Source of the DNA: Lachnospiraceae bacterium MD329
GTDB taxonomy: Bacteria; Bacillota; Clostridia; UBA1381
Assembly (NCBI GenBank): GCA_010206265.1
Contig: VIQV01000022.1
Coordinates: forward strand, 124,167 to 188,166
Direction: 5' to 3'
DNA: 64,000 nt
Both the position numbers and the translations under genes were made by a program. Below, one piece after another: positions 15,992 to 25,180 of the stretch. Positions within the stretch are counted from its first letter, which is position 1. Each line of letters opens with the position of its first letter. The notes beneath the pieces are model-generated. The model saw nothing but the letters and a program-made list of their open reading frames with translations, was not told where the DNA came from and made no database searches.

Positions 15992-16879
15992 TTAATATCT
16001 GGAAATATCAAAATTTTTGATATAAAATATGGATTTAGCAGGCTGTGGATTAAGAGTGCCTGTAAATGCAATGCCGAAATCAAGACGGTTTATCGGGTGC
16101 TCCTCAGTACCCACGCCGTTTATAATAGGCACTTCCTGTCTGTCAACATAAACGGTATTGGTGTCAGGGTCCGAGTAGGTGGCCATTACATTGCCGCCGT
16201 TAAATTCAAGTTCAATATGTATCCATTTGTTGTAGAAATCTGCGGAAGTATACTCAAAAGGTGTATCAACGGCGGTGGTATAAGGAATAAGACGCGAGTC
16301 ACCTTCGTCACGGCAGAATCCAACACCGCGTCCGCGTACATTGTTACTGAAAGGAATCATTCCGACAATTGCACCGTCTGCAGTAATGCTTTCGATTTTT
16401 ATATCAAAAGCAAATGTTATATCGGATATTGTGTTATTAAAAAACAGCGTCATAGGAGTATTTTCATTATCCGTAACGCTGTAAATTATTGATTTATCAT
16501 TTGTTAATTCAGTATAGCTGCCGGTGAATTTTACATTCAGGGCATTGTGTGTGTTTGCAGTTGTCAAAGGTGTCATTTCATTGTCCCATAGAAACAGGCG
16601 AAGAGTGTAATCATTTATTTTTCTGTTAAATTCTATGCTTGTCCTGCCTTGGGATTCAAGCGGAACTGTTTTTATTTCAACAGGTATTTGTTTATCGTTC
16701 AAAAGTACGCCGATTAGTCCCGTATTTGTATAAGTTCCGCTGTCATAAGAAATGCTTGCAGTCTGTCCGCTTAAGTGTTCCGTTTTTAAAAAAGGAATGT
16801 TTTCGGCGTGAGCTATGACAGTCATTTCCGCTGAGGCAAAGATGATAATTGCCAGTGATATGAATTTTTTTAAAATCAT
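15992..16879 (-). CDS. Secreted protein with F-x-W module and LamG-like domain
   Basis: 295 residues. A signal peptide covers 1 to about 25 (FISLAIIIFASAEMTVIAHA). Residues 30-105 form a beta-rich module ending LRLFLWDNEMTPLTT. The same signature closes the proteins encoded at 28848-30977 and 53317-58173. Residues 110-295 resemble a concanavalin-like (LamG type) domain, with FAFDIKIESI, FYNKWIHIELEFNGG and IFYIKNFDIS near the end. I do not recognise a catalytic domain, so a carbohydrate-binding or surface role is only an inference. The start has GGAGAGGA upstream. Monocistronic. Confidence 0.65.
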   Translation of the reverse strand: MILKKFISLAIIIFASAEMTVIAHAENIPFLKTEHLSGQTASISYDSGTYTNTGLIGVLLNDKQIPVEIKTVPLESQGRTSIEFNRKINDYTLRLFLWDNEMTPLTTANTHNALNVKFTGSYTELTNDKSIIYSVTDNENTPMTLFFNNTISDITFAFDIKIESITADGAIVGMIPFSNNVRGRGVGFCRDEGDSRLIPYTTAVDTPFEYTSADFYNKWIHIELEFNGGNVMATYSDPDTNTVYVDRQEVPIINGVGTEEHPINRLDFGIAFTGTLNPQPAKSIFYIKNFDISRY

Positions 16880-17056
16880 ATAATCCTCTCCATTTTCATA
16901 TTATTTCCAATTTATCACAAAATACGACATTTTTCAAGTTAAAAACATAACAAATTAAAAATTCTGAATTAGGCAGATTATACAATCTATGGACTTTTTG
17001 CAGAAAATGTGATAAAATATACCAAATATTATGTTTTGGGAATGAGGGTGGAAGAT

Positions 17057-17743
17057 GTGGCAAATGATAATGTGCACAAGGGGCATAGAGCAAGAATGAA
17101 AGATAAATTCGGGAAAAGTAACTTTAAAGGCTGGGAACCGCATCAGGTACTTGAATATATACTGCACTTGTGTATACCGCGCGTTGACACCAATGAAACG
17201 GCTCATAACCTGATTAATCAGTTCGGAGGTTTTGCAAACGTTTTCAAGGTTTCAAAAGAGCAGCTCTGTAAGGTTGAGGGCGTTGGTAAGGTTACTGCTG
17301 ATTTTATATACACGCTCGGTCATTTTGTGCGTTATTATAACGAAGTGCGATTTAAAATGAAACGTTTTGTGCTTGACAGCGAAAGCTGTGAACAATATAT
17401 GATAAATTTATTTGACGGTCTTGAAAGAGAACATTTTTTTATTATATGTCTTAACGCAAGAAATGAAGTGATTTTTCAGGAGGATATTTTTGAGGGGAGT
17501 TTTGACAGCATAGATATTGATTTACCGCGTATATTGAGGATAGCTGTTAAAAACGACGCGTCGTATGTAGTTATGGCGCATAATCATCCAAGCGGCATTG
17601 CAATTGCCTCTGACGCAGATATTGTATCGACCTCCACAATAATGAAGGCTTTAAATATGTGTAATATAAAGCTTCTGGACCATATAATAGTTGCAGACGG
17701 AAAATGCGTAAGCGTGAGGAATGAAATGCTTGAACGTGGGTGA
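17057..17743 (+). CDS. radC: RadC family JAB-domain protein
   Basis: A member of the RadC/DUF2466 family, with an N-terminal helix-hairpin-helix region (KVEGVGKVTADFI) and a C-terminal JAB1/MPN metalloprotease-like domain (HNHPSGIAIASDAD). Despite the name, a DNA repair role is not supported for the family and the substrate is unknown. The frame is open to a GTG at 17009, but a TGTGATAAAAT promoter element overlaps it. I prefer GTG 17057, which has AGGG eight bases upstream and opens VANDNVHKGHRARMK, where family members normally start. ATG 17042 is the alternative. Confidence 0.85.
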   Translation: MANDNVHKGHRARMKDKFGKSNFKGWEPHQVLEYILHLCIPRVDTNETAHNLINQFGGFANVFKVSKEQLCKVEGVGKVTADFIYTLGHFVRYYNEVRFKMKRFVLDSESCEQYMINLFDGLEREHFFIICLNARNEVIFQEDIFEGSFDSIDIDLPRILRIAVKNDASYVVMAHNHPSGIAIASDADIVSTSTIMKALNMCNIKLLDHIIVADGKCVSVRNEMLERG

Positions 17744-17795
17744 ATTTATACAAAAGAAATTTGATAAACAAAGGCATATTTGGCGTTTCAAAATA

Positions 17796-17824
17796 TTGAC
17801 TTTAGCGAGCTGATGTGATAATAT
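17796..17824 (+). promoter_or_regulatory. Promoter of hom-thrB(-lysC)
   Basis: TTGACT (17796-17801) and TAATAT (17819-17824) have a 17-base spacer, with hom starting 37 bases downstream. Confidence 0.55.
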
Positions 17825-17861
17825 TATTCATTATAGTACAAAAAGATAGGGAGGCAGAAGA

Positions 17862-19073
17862 ATGGCAAAGGTTGCAATAATGGGATACGGTACTGTCGGC
17901 AGCGGTGTTTACGACATAATAAAGACCAACGCAGACAAGCTTAGCCAAAATGCAAACGGTGAATCGGTGGAATTGAAGTACATTCTTGATATTCGTGATT
18001 TTGACGACCACCCCGAAAAGGAACTTTTCACAAAAGATGTAAACGATATTATAAATGACGGTGAGGTTAGTGTTGTCGCAGAAGTGATGGGCGGACTTCA
18101 TCCGGCATATGAGTTTACAAAGAGCCTTTTGGAATCGGGAAAAAGTGTTGTAACATCAAATAAGGAGCTTGTTGCGACATATGGTACGGAGCTGTTGGAA
18201 ATTGCGCGCGCAAAGAATGTAAATTATTTCTTTGAGGCAAGCGTGGGAGGCGGTATTCCGATTATCAGACCTATGCATCAGTGTCTTACTGCCAATAATA
18301 TAAAAAAGATTGCAGGAATACTGAACGGTACGACAAACTATATTCTTAATCAGATGATTAAAAACGGAAAGACGTTTGAAACGGCATTGAAGGACGCTCA
18401 GCAAAAGGGTTTTGCCGAGAGAAATCCTGCGGCAGATATTGAAGGTCACGACGCCTGCAGAAAGATTGCTATTCTTGCGTCGCTTGCGTCTGCAAAAATG
18501 GTTGATTACAACGATATAGATACAGAAGGCATTACAAATATTACACTTGACGATGTAAAATACGCTGCGGCTATGGACGCGGTGATAAAGCTTATCGGTT
18601 ATGCTGAGTTTGACGATAACGGAAAGATTTATTCAATAGTATCACCGATGGTTATTAAAAATGACAGTCCGCTTTCAGGTGTAGACGGTGTATTTAATGC
18701 AATTATGGTAACGGGCGACTGCGTAGGCGACGTTATGTTCTACGGCAAGGGCGCAGGCAAGCTGCCTACGGCAAGCGCGGTTGTTGCTGATGTTGTTGAC
18801 GCTGTAAAGCATAATGAAAGAAGTAAAAAGATATTCTGGGAAAAACCGCAGACTGATATTATGGCGGATAAAGATTCAAAGAAATTCTCTTATTTTGTAA
18901 GAACAAACGATTCAGCTGAAAAGGTTCGCAGTGTATTCGGAAAATGCGAATTTGTTGATAATATTGTAGACAGTGAGTCGGCGTTTGTAACCGAGCCGCT
19001 TTCAAGCTCGGAGATAGACGAAAAGCTTGCGGCTCTCGGTACGGTTGTTACAAATATACGAGTATTGAACTGA
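17862..19073 (+). CDS. hom: Homoserine dehydrogenase
   Basis: Reduces aspartate semialdehyde to homoserine, the branch point towards threonine and methionine. The NAD(P)-binding motif is GYGTVGSGVY, followed by NGTTNYI and AADIEGHDACRKIAILA with catalytic Asp/Lys residues. At 403 residues it is slightly short for an ACT-containing enzyme. The last 65 residues (FSYFVRTNDSAEKVRSVFGK onward) look like a reduced ACT domain, so feedback control by threonine is possible but unsure. It shares one base with thrB (TGATG). Confidence 0.95.
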   Translation: MAKVAIMGYGTVGSGVYDIIKTNADKLSQNANGESVELKYILDIRDFDDHPEKELFTKDVNDIINDGEVSVVAEVMGGLHPAYEFTKSLLESGKSVVTSNKELVATYGTELLEIARAKNVNYFFEASVGGGIPIIRPMHQCLTANNIKKIAGILNGTTNYILNQMIKNGKTFETALKDAQQKGFAERNPAADIEGHDACRKIAILASLASAKMVDYNDIDTEGITNITLDDVKYAAAMDAVIKLIGYAEFDDNGKIYSIVSPMVIKNDSPLSGVDGVFNAIMVTGDCVGDVMFYGKGAGKLPTASAVVADVVDAVKHNERSKKIFWEKPQTDIMADKDSKKFSYFVRTNDSAEKVRSVFGKCEFVDNIVDSESAFVTEPLSSSEIDEKLAALGTVVTNIRVLN

Positions 19074-19969
19074 TGATTAAACTTAGAGTACCTGCGTCAA
19101 GCGCGAATATGGGCGCGGGGTTTGATACGCTTGGTGTAGCGTTGGGATTGTATAACAGAATAACGGTTGAAGAAATTCCTGAGGGTCTTGAGGTAATAAA
19201 CAGAAATACGCAGAGTTTTATACCAAAGGATACAAATAATCTTATTTACCGCGCTATGATTCATCTGTTTGAAAGCATAGGATATAAACCAAAGGGATAC
19301 CGCATTGAACAGAACAGTCAGATACCTATGACGCGCGGACTTGGAAGTTCAAGCGCGTGCATAGTAGGCGGTATGCTGGCGGCGAATATTATTTCAGGCA
19401 GAACGCTTTCGTATAATGAGATTATCCATCTCGCCTCAAAAATGGAGGGACACCCTGATAATGTAGGTCCGGCGCTTTACGGAGGATTTTGCGTTTCGCT
19501 TACTGACGGCGATAAAACGATAATCAAGAGTACAAAAATAAACAGTGATATAAAATTTGCGGTGATAATTCCTGACTTCTTTGTAGCGACAAAAAAGTCG
19601 CGCGGAGTACTTCCTGCAAAGGTGGATTTTCGTGACGCGGTTTATAACATTTCTCACGCGTCAATGATGCAGGCGGCTATGATTTCGGGTGATATGGACG
19701 CTCTCAGAATAGCGGTAAAGGATAAAATGCACCAGCAATACCGTAAAAGTTATATTGACGGTATGGAGGATATATTTAATCAGACATATTCTCTGGGCTC
19801 ATATGCGACGTATTTAAGCGGTTCGGGTCCGACGGTGCTGTCGGTTATAAGCGGTGACAGCCGCGGTTTTGTACGCGGAATGAGAGAGTATTTTGAAAGA
19901 AATTCTCTGAGGTGGAAATGTATGGTGCTGCCTGTCGATAATGTCGGCACGGTAGTTTCAGAAATTTAA
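19073..19969 (+). CDS. thrB: Homoserine kinase
   Basis: A GHMP-family kinase that phosphorylates homoserine for threonine synthesis. It starts MIKLRVPASSANMGAGFDTLG, with the family's substrate loop. The ATP-binding motif is TRGLGSSSACIVGG, and the C-terminal GxGPT-like segment is LSGSGPTVLS. It starts in the hom stop codon, so translation is coupled. thrC is not in the window. Confidence 0.95.
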   Translation: MIKLRVPASSANMGAGFDTLGVALGLYNRITVEEIPEGLEVINRNTQSFIPKDTNNLIYRAMIHLFESIGYKPKGYRIEQNSQIPMTRGLGSSSACIVGGMLAANIISGRTLSYNEIIHLASKMEGHPDNVGPALYGGFCVSLTDGDKTIIKSTKINSDIKFAVIIPDFFVATKKSRGVLPAKVDFRDAVYNISHASMMQAAMISGDMDALRIAVKDKMHQQYRKSYIDGMEDIFNQTYSLGSYATYLSGSGPTVLSVISGDSRGFVRGMREYFERNSLRWKCMVLPVDNVGTVVSEI

Positions 19970-20009
19970 AATTGTCCATCTTATGAATTGTGAAAGGGGT
20001 TAAATATAA

Positions 20010-21218
20010 ATGGGACTTATAGTTCAGAAATATGGCGGAACATCAGTAAGGGACGCGGAAAGAGTAATGAATGTCGCAAGACGTATTACTGACGCATACA
20101 AAGCCGGAAACGGTGTTGTGGTTGCAGTTTCGGCACAGGGCGACACGACTGACGACCTTATTGAAAAGGCTAAGGAAATAAATCCTGACGCGTCAAAACG
20201 TGAAATGGATATGTTGCTTGCAACAGGTGAACAGATTTCAATTTCACTGCTTGCAATGGCTATCGAAAAAATTGGCTGTCCGGTAGTTTCACTTACAGGC
20301 TGGCAGGCAGGTGTGAAAACCGATTCAAAGTACGGCGCTGCAAGAATAAAGACAATAGATACAGAGAGAATACAAAATGAGCTGGACAGAAAGCAGATTG
20401 TAATTGTAGCTGGTTTTCAGGGCATTAATAAGTATGACGATATAACAACTCTGGGACGCGGCGGTTCCGATACGTCGGCTGTTGCACTTGCGGCGGCTCT
20501 TCACGCGGACGTGTGCGAAATATATACAGATGTTGACGGCGTTTTCACGGCAGACCCGCGATTCGTTAAAAATGCATATAAATTAGACGATATTTCATAT
20601 GATGAAATGCTGGAGCTTGCTTCGCTCGGCGCGAACGTGCTTCATAACAGAAGTGTTGAAATGGCGAAAAAATACAATGTAAAGCTGTCAGTAAGGTCAA
20701 GTCTTAATAATAATGACGGCACATATGTTAAGGAGGTAGAACAAGTGGAAAAGATGCTTGTAAGAGGTGTAACAAGAGATAATGACGTTGCGAGAATTGC
20801 GCTTTGCGGAGTGGAGGATACTCCGGGTAAGGCATTTAGTGTATTCAGAATGCTTGCAAAGCACGGTATCAGCGTTGACCTTATTATCCAGTCAATCGGT
20901 AACGGTAATAAAAAGGACATAAGCTTCACAACTACAGAAGAGGATTTACAGCCTGTTCTTGACCTTCTTGAAGAAAACAAGGATATAATTAAGGCAGATG
21001 AGGTTAAGTGGACTAAAGAGGTTTCAAAGGTTTCAATTGTCGGCGCTGGTATGGTTAACAACTCGGGCGTTGCGGCTACAATGTTTGAGGCTCTTTATGA
21101 CGCGCATATCAATATAAGTATGATTGCAACTTCTGAAATTAAAATTTCAGTTCTGGTTGACAGAAAAGACGCTGAGGCGGCTGTTGTTGCAATTCACGAT
21201 AAGTTTATGCTTAAATAA
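20010..21218 (+). CDS. lysC: Aspartate kinase
   Basis: First enzyme of the aspartate family pathway. The N-terminal kinase has KYGGTSV and later the GRGGSDTSAVALAAAL segment. Two ACT domains follow at about 260-335 and 340-402, consistent with a lysine- or threonine-inhibited enzyme. Length (402) matches class II single-function kinases. An internal start for a beta subunit is possible in this class: ATG at 20754 after AGGAGGTAGAACAAG. It follows thrB by 40 bases with a GAAAGGGG ribosome binding site and ends before a hairpin. Confidence 0.95.
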   Translation: MGLIVQKYGGTSVRDAERVMNVARRITDAYKAGNGVVVAVSAQGDTTDDLIEKAKEINPDASKREMDMLLATGEQISISLLAMAIEKIGCPVVSLTGWQAGVKTDSKYGAARIKTIDTERIQNELDRKQIVIVAGFQGINKYDDITTLGRGGSDTSAVALAAALHADVCEIYTDVDGVFTADPRFVKNAYKLDDISYDEMLELASLGANVLHNRSVEMAKKYNVKLSVRSSLNNNDGTYVKEVEQVEKMLVRGVTRDNDVARIALCGVEDTPGKAFSVFRMLAKHGISVDLIIQSIGNGNKKDISFTTTEEDLQPVLDLLEENKDIIKADEVKWTKEVSKVSIVGAGMVNNSGVAATMFEALYDAHINISMIATSEIKISVLVDRKDAEAAVVAIHDKFMLK

Positions 21219-21237
21219 TCAGGCTTGAAATTAAATA

Positions 21238-21267
21238 AAACCACAAGGGTTATTTCTCTTGTGGTTT
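21238..21267 (+). terminator. Hairpin after lysC, probable terminator
   Basis: Ten-base arms AAACCACAAG/CTTGTGGTTT with a 10-base loop. The tail TCGTATTATAC is only partly T-rich, so termination may be incomplete. Confidence 0.6.
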
Positions 21268-21295
21268 CGTATTATACAGGAAGGAGGGCAGTCAG

Positions 21296-22030
21296 ATGGA
21301 GGACAAAATAATGGGCAGAAATCCTGTCCTTGAGGCTATACGTTCGGGCAGAAGTATTGATAAAATCCTCATAAAAAAAGGCAAATATGAAGGCTCTATA
21401 GTGCCTATTATAAAAAAAGCAAAAGAGGTCGGAATTGTTTTGCAGGAGGTTGACAAAGCCAAGCTTGACGTGGCGGCAGAAGGTGGCAGTCATCAGGGTG
21501 TTATAGCATATGTAAGCGCTTATGAGTATTCAACAGTCAGAGATATTCTTAATGCTGCCCGTGAAAAAGATGAGCCGCCGTTTGTAATTATTTGCGACAG
21601 GATAACCGACCCTCATAATCTCGGCGCAATTATAAGAACGGCAAACTGCGTAGGCGCGCACGGCGTTGTTATCCCGAAAAGAAATTCGGTAGGGCTTAAC
21701 AGTACGGTTGCCAAGGCGTCGGCAGGCGCAGTCGAATATACGCGTGTTGCCAAGGTTACGAATATAGCGTCTGTAATTGACGATTTGAAGGAAGAGGGCT
21801 TGTGGATAACAGCCGCCGATATGGACGGTGAAGAAATGTATAGTATAGACCTCAAAGGTGCAGTCGGGCTTGTAATCGGTAGTGAGGGCGAAGGAGTCAG
21901 CAGGCTTGTAAGGGAAAAATGTGATTTTATCGCGACAATACCAATGTCAGGAGATATAAATTCACTTAATGCATCGGTAGCCGCGGGGATATTGATGTAT
22001 GAGGCATTAAGACAACGGCGCGCAGTATGA
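21296..22030 (+). CDS. rlmB: 23S rRNA 2'-O-methyltransferase, RlmB/TrmH type
   Basis: A SPOUT-class methyltransferase of 244 residues. An N-terminal substrate-binding domain (1-75) precedes the knotted domain with DRITDPHNLGAIIRTA, VIGSEGEGVS and SLNASVAAGILMYEA, the three SPOUT motifs. Members methylate G2251 of 23S rRNA, or another site in Firmicute paralogues. A GAAGGAGGG ribosome binding site precedes the start. It lies between lysC and the ACT/UPF0210 pair. Confidence 0.92.
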   Translation: MEDKIMGRNPVLEAIRSGRSIDKILIKKGKYEGSIVPIIKKAKEVGIVLQEVDKAKLDVAAEGGSHQGVIAYVSAYEYSTVRDILNAAREKDEPPFVIICDRITDPHNLGAIIRTANCVGAHGVVIPKRNSVGLNSTVAKASAGAVEYTRVAKVTNIASVIDDLKEEGLWITAADMDGEEMYSIDLKGAVGLVIGSEGEGVSRLVREKCDFIATIPMSGDINSLNASVAAGILMYEALRQRRAV

Positions 22031-22083
22031 CAATCGGAGGATTTATGAGATTACGAGATAAAAAGGAATAGGAGAAAATTTAT

Positions 22084-22353
22084 ATGAAGGCAGTAGTTAC
22101 CGTAATAGGAAAAGACCAGAAAGGCATTATTGCAAAGGTGAGCAATATTCTGTTTAAAAACGAGGTTAATATTCTTGATATTTCGCAGACAATAATGCAG
22201 GACGTATTTACAATGATAATGCTTGTAAAATTTGAAAGCAAGTCGGTTACATTAAAGCAGGTTGCCGATGAGCTTGACGCGGCTGAAAAAGAGATGGGGT
22301 TGTCAATCCATATACAGCGTGAGGAAATTTTCACCTCTATGCATAGAGTATAG
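22084..22353 (+). CDS. ACT domain protein (UPF0237 type)
   Basis: An 89-residue single ACT domain opening [23 protein letters not shown] domains bind amino acids or similar small ligands. The protein is paired with the UPF0210 gene, 11 bases downstream, in many Firmicutes and Archaea. A role as the partner or sensor of the UPF0210 protein is inferred from this pairing only. A start with AGGAGAAAATTTAT lies upstream. Confidence 0.88.
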   Translation: MKAVVTVIGKDQKGIIAKVSNILFKNEVNILDISQTIMQDVFTMIMLVKFESKSVTLKQVADELDAAEKEMGLSIHIQREEIFTSMHRV

Positions 22354-22364
22354 GAGGTATATCA

Positions 22365-23732
22365 ATGTTAAATCCATTTGAAATAATTGAAACGATAAAA
22401 ATGATAGACGAGGAAAATCTCGATATCAGAACAATAACAATGGGAATTTCACTGAAAAGCTGCGCCGGACCTGATATTGACGCGGTATGTGAAAAGATTT
22501 ACGATAAAATAACAACATATGCGCGTGACCTTGTGAAAACAGGTGAGGATATAGAGGCGCAGTTTGGTATACCAATTATAAATAAACGTATTTCAGTAAC
22601 ACCGATAGCAACACTTGTAGACGCGCTTGATAATCCTGATATTGAAAAATGTGTAAAAATCGCAAAAACGCTTGACAGAGCCGCAAAAACAACAGGAGTA
22701 AACTTTATAGGCGGTTATACAGCACTTGTACACAAGGATTATACAAACGGTGAACGTGTACTTATCAAATCTATACCGCAGGCTCTTGCGTCAACAGAGC
22801 TTGTATGCTCAAGCGTAAATGTGGGTTCAACAAGAGCAGGTATCAATATGGACGCTGTCGCTGAGATGGGCGTAATAATTAAAGAGGCGGCAGAGCTTAC
22901 GGCTGATACGCAGGGCTTTGCCTGCGCCAAGCTTGTGGTATTCTGCAACGCTGTCGAGGACAACCCGTTTATGGCAGGCGCTTTTTTAGGCGAAGGCGAG
23001 GGCGAATGTGTAATAAACGTAGGTGTTTCAGGACCGGGTGTTGTAAAATGCGCGCTTGAAAAGGTAAAGGGCGAAGATTTCGGAGTAGTTGCCGAAACGA
23101 TTAAGAAAACCGCGTTTAAAATTACGCGTATGGGTCAGCTTGTGGCACAGGAGGCGTCAAAGCGTCTTGGCGTACCGTTTGGAATTGTTGACCTGTCGCT
23201 TGCCCCGACTCCTGCCGTGGGTGACAGCGTGGCATATATACTGGAGGAAATGGGACTTGAAATGTGCGGTACTCACGGTACGACAGCCGCTCTTGCCCTG
23301 CTTAACGACGCGGTTAAAAAGGGCGGAATTATGGCGTCGGGTTATGTCGGCGGACTGTCGGGCGCGTTTATTCCCGTGAGTGAGGACGCAGGTATGATAG
23401 CCGCGGCGAAAGACGGCGTGCTGACGCTTGAAAAGCTTGAGGCTATGACGTGCGTGTGCTCGGTGGGACTTGATATGATAGTAATTCCGGGAGATACGTC
23501 AGCAGAAACTATTTCGGCGATTATAGCCGATGAGGCGGCAATCGGAATGATTAATACAAAGACTACGGCAGTCAGAGTTATTCCTGCTCCGAATAAAAAA
23601 GAGGGAGATATTGTGGAATTCGGCGGTCTTTTGGGAACAGGACCGGTAATGCCTGTGAAGAAATATTCCAGCGCGGAATTTATAAAACGTGGCGGACGTA
23701 TTCCTGCGCCTCTGCAAAGTCTTAAAAACTAA
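22365..23732 (+). CDS. UPF0210 (PFL) family protein
   Basis: A 455-residue protein of the UPF0210/DUF711 family, related in fold to anaerobic glycyl-radical enzymes but lacking a visible radical motif. It opens [20 protein letters not shown] and has glycine-rich conserved parts ([20 protein letters not shown]). Biochemical function is not established. It is co-transcribed with the ACT protein and followed by a strong hairpin. Confidence 0.88.
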   Translation: MLNPFEIIETIKMIDEENLDIRTITMGISLKSCAGPDIDAVCEKIYDKITTYARDLVKTGEDIEAQFGIPIINKRISVTPIATLVDALDNPDIEKCVKIAKTLDRAAKTTGVNFIGGYTALVHKDYTNGERVLIKSIPQALASTELVCSSVNVGSTRAGINMDAVAEMGVIIKEAAELTADTQGFACAKLVVFCNAVEDNPFMAGAFLGEGEGECVINVGVSGPGVVKCALEKVKGEDFGVVAETIKKTAFKITRMGQLVAQEASKRLGVPFGIVDLSLAPTPAVGDSVAYILEEMGLEMCGTHGTTAALALLNDAVKKGGIMASGYVGGLSGAFIPVSEDAGMIAAAKDGVLTLEKLEAMTCVCSVGLDMIVIPGDTSAETISAIIADEAAIGMINTKTTAVRVIPAPNKKEGDIVEFGGLLGTGPVMPVKKYSSAEFIKRGGRIPAPLQSLKN

Positions 23733-23740
23733 ATATGAGC

Positions 23741-23769
23741 TGTTCGGGAGGATAAATTCCTCCCGAACA
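23741..23769 (+). terminator. 12-bp hairpin after UPF0210 gene
   Basis: TGTTCGGGAGGA/TCCTCCCGAACA with a 5-base loop. The following bases (TAATTATAAC) are AT-rich without a T-run, so intrinsic termination is uncertain. Confidence 0.55.
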
Positions 23770-23818
23770 TAATTATAACAAAAAGTTGAAAAATATTGGC
23801 GAAAAATTAAAAAAATGC

Positions 23819-23847
23819 TTGACTTATTATGCTGACAGTGTTATAAT
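23819..23847 (+). promoter_or_regulatory. Promoter of rpmG-secE-nusG
   Basis: TTGACT (23819-23824) and TATAAT (23842-23847) have a 17-base spacer, followed by rpmG at 23926. Confidence 0.85.
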
Positions 23848-23925
23848 ATTACTGCTCGAATAAAAGCTCTTTTTTTTATGTTTGAAACAAAGAGCCTATA
23901 TATATTAGATGCGGAGGTGTTAAGA

Positions 23926-24075
23926 ATGAGAGTAAAAATCACATTGGCGTGTTCTGAATGCAAGCAGAGAAACTATAATACAATGAAGAATAAGAAGAAT
24001 GATCCTGACAGACTTGAGATGAACAAGTACTGCAAGTTCTGCAGAAAGCACACTCTTCACAAGGAAACCAAATAA
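23926..24075 (+). CDS. rpmG: 50S ribosomal protein L33
   Basis: A 49-residue protein beginning [17 protein letters not shown], with the zinc pairs CSEC and CKFC. The frame is open upstream to 23878, but GGAGGTG at 23912-23918 and homology fix the start at 23926. First gene of the classical rpmG-secE-nusG block. Confidence 0.97.
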   Translation: MRVKITLACSECKQRNYNTMKNKKNDPDRLEMNKYCKFCRKHTLHKETK

Positions 24076-24102
24076 TTTTGATTGAGTAAGGACGTGTAAA
24101 AA

Positions 24103-24327
24103 ATGGCTGATACAAATGCAACAAAAAAGGTAAGCTTTCCGGAAAGGGTAAAGAGATTTTTCAAAGATACCAAGGCGGAGCTTAAAAAAGTTACTTGGCC
24201 TACAAAGGAACAGTTGATTCACAATACAGGCGTAATTATTGTATTTATAATCTTGATTGCTGTTGTTTTGTCAGTTCTTGATTTGGCATTCGGAAAATTA
24301 TTTGCTTTGCTTACAAGCATACTGTAA
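24103..24327 (+). CDS. secE: Preprotein translocase subunit SecE
   Basis: A 74-residue single-helix SecE, typical for Firmicutes. The amphipathic stretch RFFKDTKAELKKVTWPTKEQ precedes the membrane helix IVFIILIAVVLSVLDLAFG. It clamps SecY in the translocon. Position between rpmG and nusG confirms identity. Confidence 0.96.
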   Translation: MADTNATKKVSFPERVKRFFKDTKAELKKVTWPTKEQLIHNTGVIIVFIILIAVVLSVLDLAFGKLFALLTSIL

Positions 24328-24360
24328 TTTTCAGATAGAATGTCGGGAAGGAGAACGGTT

Positions 24361-24885
24361 ATGGCAGAAGACGCAAAATGGTATGTGGCTCACACATATT
24401 CCGGTTATGAAAATAAAGTTAAGGACAATATAGAAAAAACTGTTGAAAACCGCGGTATGCAGGATTTAATTCTTGATGTACGTGTACCGACGGAGGACGT
24501 CATAGAGGAAAAGGGCGACGAAAAGAAAGTTGTCAAGCGTAAAATTTTCCCGGGCTATGTTGTCATTAAAATGGTTCTGACGGACGAAAGTTGGTATGTC
24601 GTAAGAAATACCCGCGGCGTTACGGGCTTTGTCGGACCAGGCTCCAAGGCTGTTCCGCTGTCTGACGCGGAGGTTGAGCGTATGGGTGTCGAGATAATTC
24701 GTATGAAAGATATTGACTTTGATATAGGCGATAACGTATCTATTAAATCCGGTCCTATGGAAGGCTTTTCGGGTAAGGTTACGAGCATTAATAATGAAAC
24801 GCGTAAAATTAACGTTGCCGTTTCTATGTTCGGACGCGAAACCCCTGTTGAAATTGATTATACTCAGGTTGAACATATGGAATAG
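24361..24885 (+). CDS. nusG: Transcription termination/antitermination factor NusG
   Basis: 174 residues. The NGN domain starts WYVAHTYSGYENKVK, and the C-terminal KOW domain has GDNVSIKSGPMEGFSGKV. It binds RNA polymerase and promotes pausing or antitermination. ATG 24361 is the start because GGAAGGAG lies nine bases upstream; the in-frame ATG at 24340 has no ribosome binding site. Confidence 0.96.
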   Translation: MAEDAKWYVAHTYSGYENKVKDNIEKTVENRGMQDLILDVRVPTEDVIEEKGDEKKVVKRKIFPGYVVIKMVLTDESWYVVRNTRGVTGFVGPGSKAVPLSDAEVERMGVEIIRMKDIDFDIGDNVSIKSGPMEGFSGKVTSINNETRKINVAVSMFGRETPVEIDYTQVEHME

Positions 24886-24933
24886 AGAGTATAGTTACTT
24901 AATTATGTTATGAACGGACAAGTTTCCGTTTAT

Positions 24934-25092
24934 GCTGTTACACTGATTAAATATTGCCGATAAAAGCGCAGTCAGAAATTCGGAATATCAAGGCGAAAAC
25001 CGTAGGTATACTTCTGTATACCGAGGATTTTTAACGCTGAAATTATGGATTTATGACAAGGTTTTGCGGCAAGGATTAGTCAGCGGAACAGC
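24934..25092. repeat. 159-bp nested inverted-repeat (long hairpin) element
   Basis: The 26-base arms GCTGTT...TGCCG (24934-24959) and CGGCA...AACAGC (25067-25092) pair at 20 Watson-Crick positions plus two G-U. Nested inside are GTCAGAAATTC/GGATTTATGAC (24971-24981/25047-25057), GCGAAAA with TTTTTAACGC, and a perfect 7-bp stem GGTATAC/GTATACC with a TTCT loop (25005-25022). It separates nusG from the rplK leader. A MITE-like insertion or a structured RNA are both possible; I see no coding sequence in it. Confidence 0.7.
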
Positions 25093-25102
25093 TTTATCCC
25101 TC

Positions 25103-25138
25103 TGGTAACAGTGGGAGGGCGTTTGCCCGCAATTACCA
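25103..25138 (+). promoter_or_regulatory. Probable L1/L11 autoregulatory leader hairpin
   Basis: TGGTAA...TTACCA closes a hairpin with the inner stem GGGC-GTTT-GCCC and an unpaired AGTGGGAG strand. A GTGGGAG-bearing hairpin just before rplK is common in Firmicutes and is thought to be the L1 binding site. Identification is by pattern only. Confidence 0.5.
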
Positions 25139-25180
25139 CATATAGCTTTATGCTATGATTTAACTAAGGAGGTGGCCATT

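Noticed and set aside
21238-21267. Hairpin after lysC as a lysine riboswitch or attenuator
   Set aside because: It lies after the gene, is too short for the riboswitch fold and has no leader sequence; it is read as a terminator.
24934-25092. The hairpin element as a CRISPR or tRNA-like structure
   Set aside because: There are no repeated spacers, and the stems do not form a tRNA cloverleaf.
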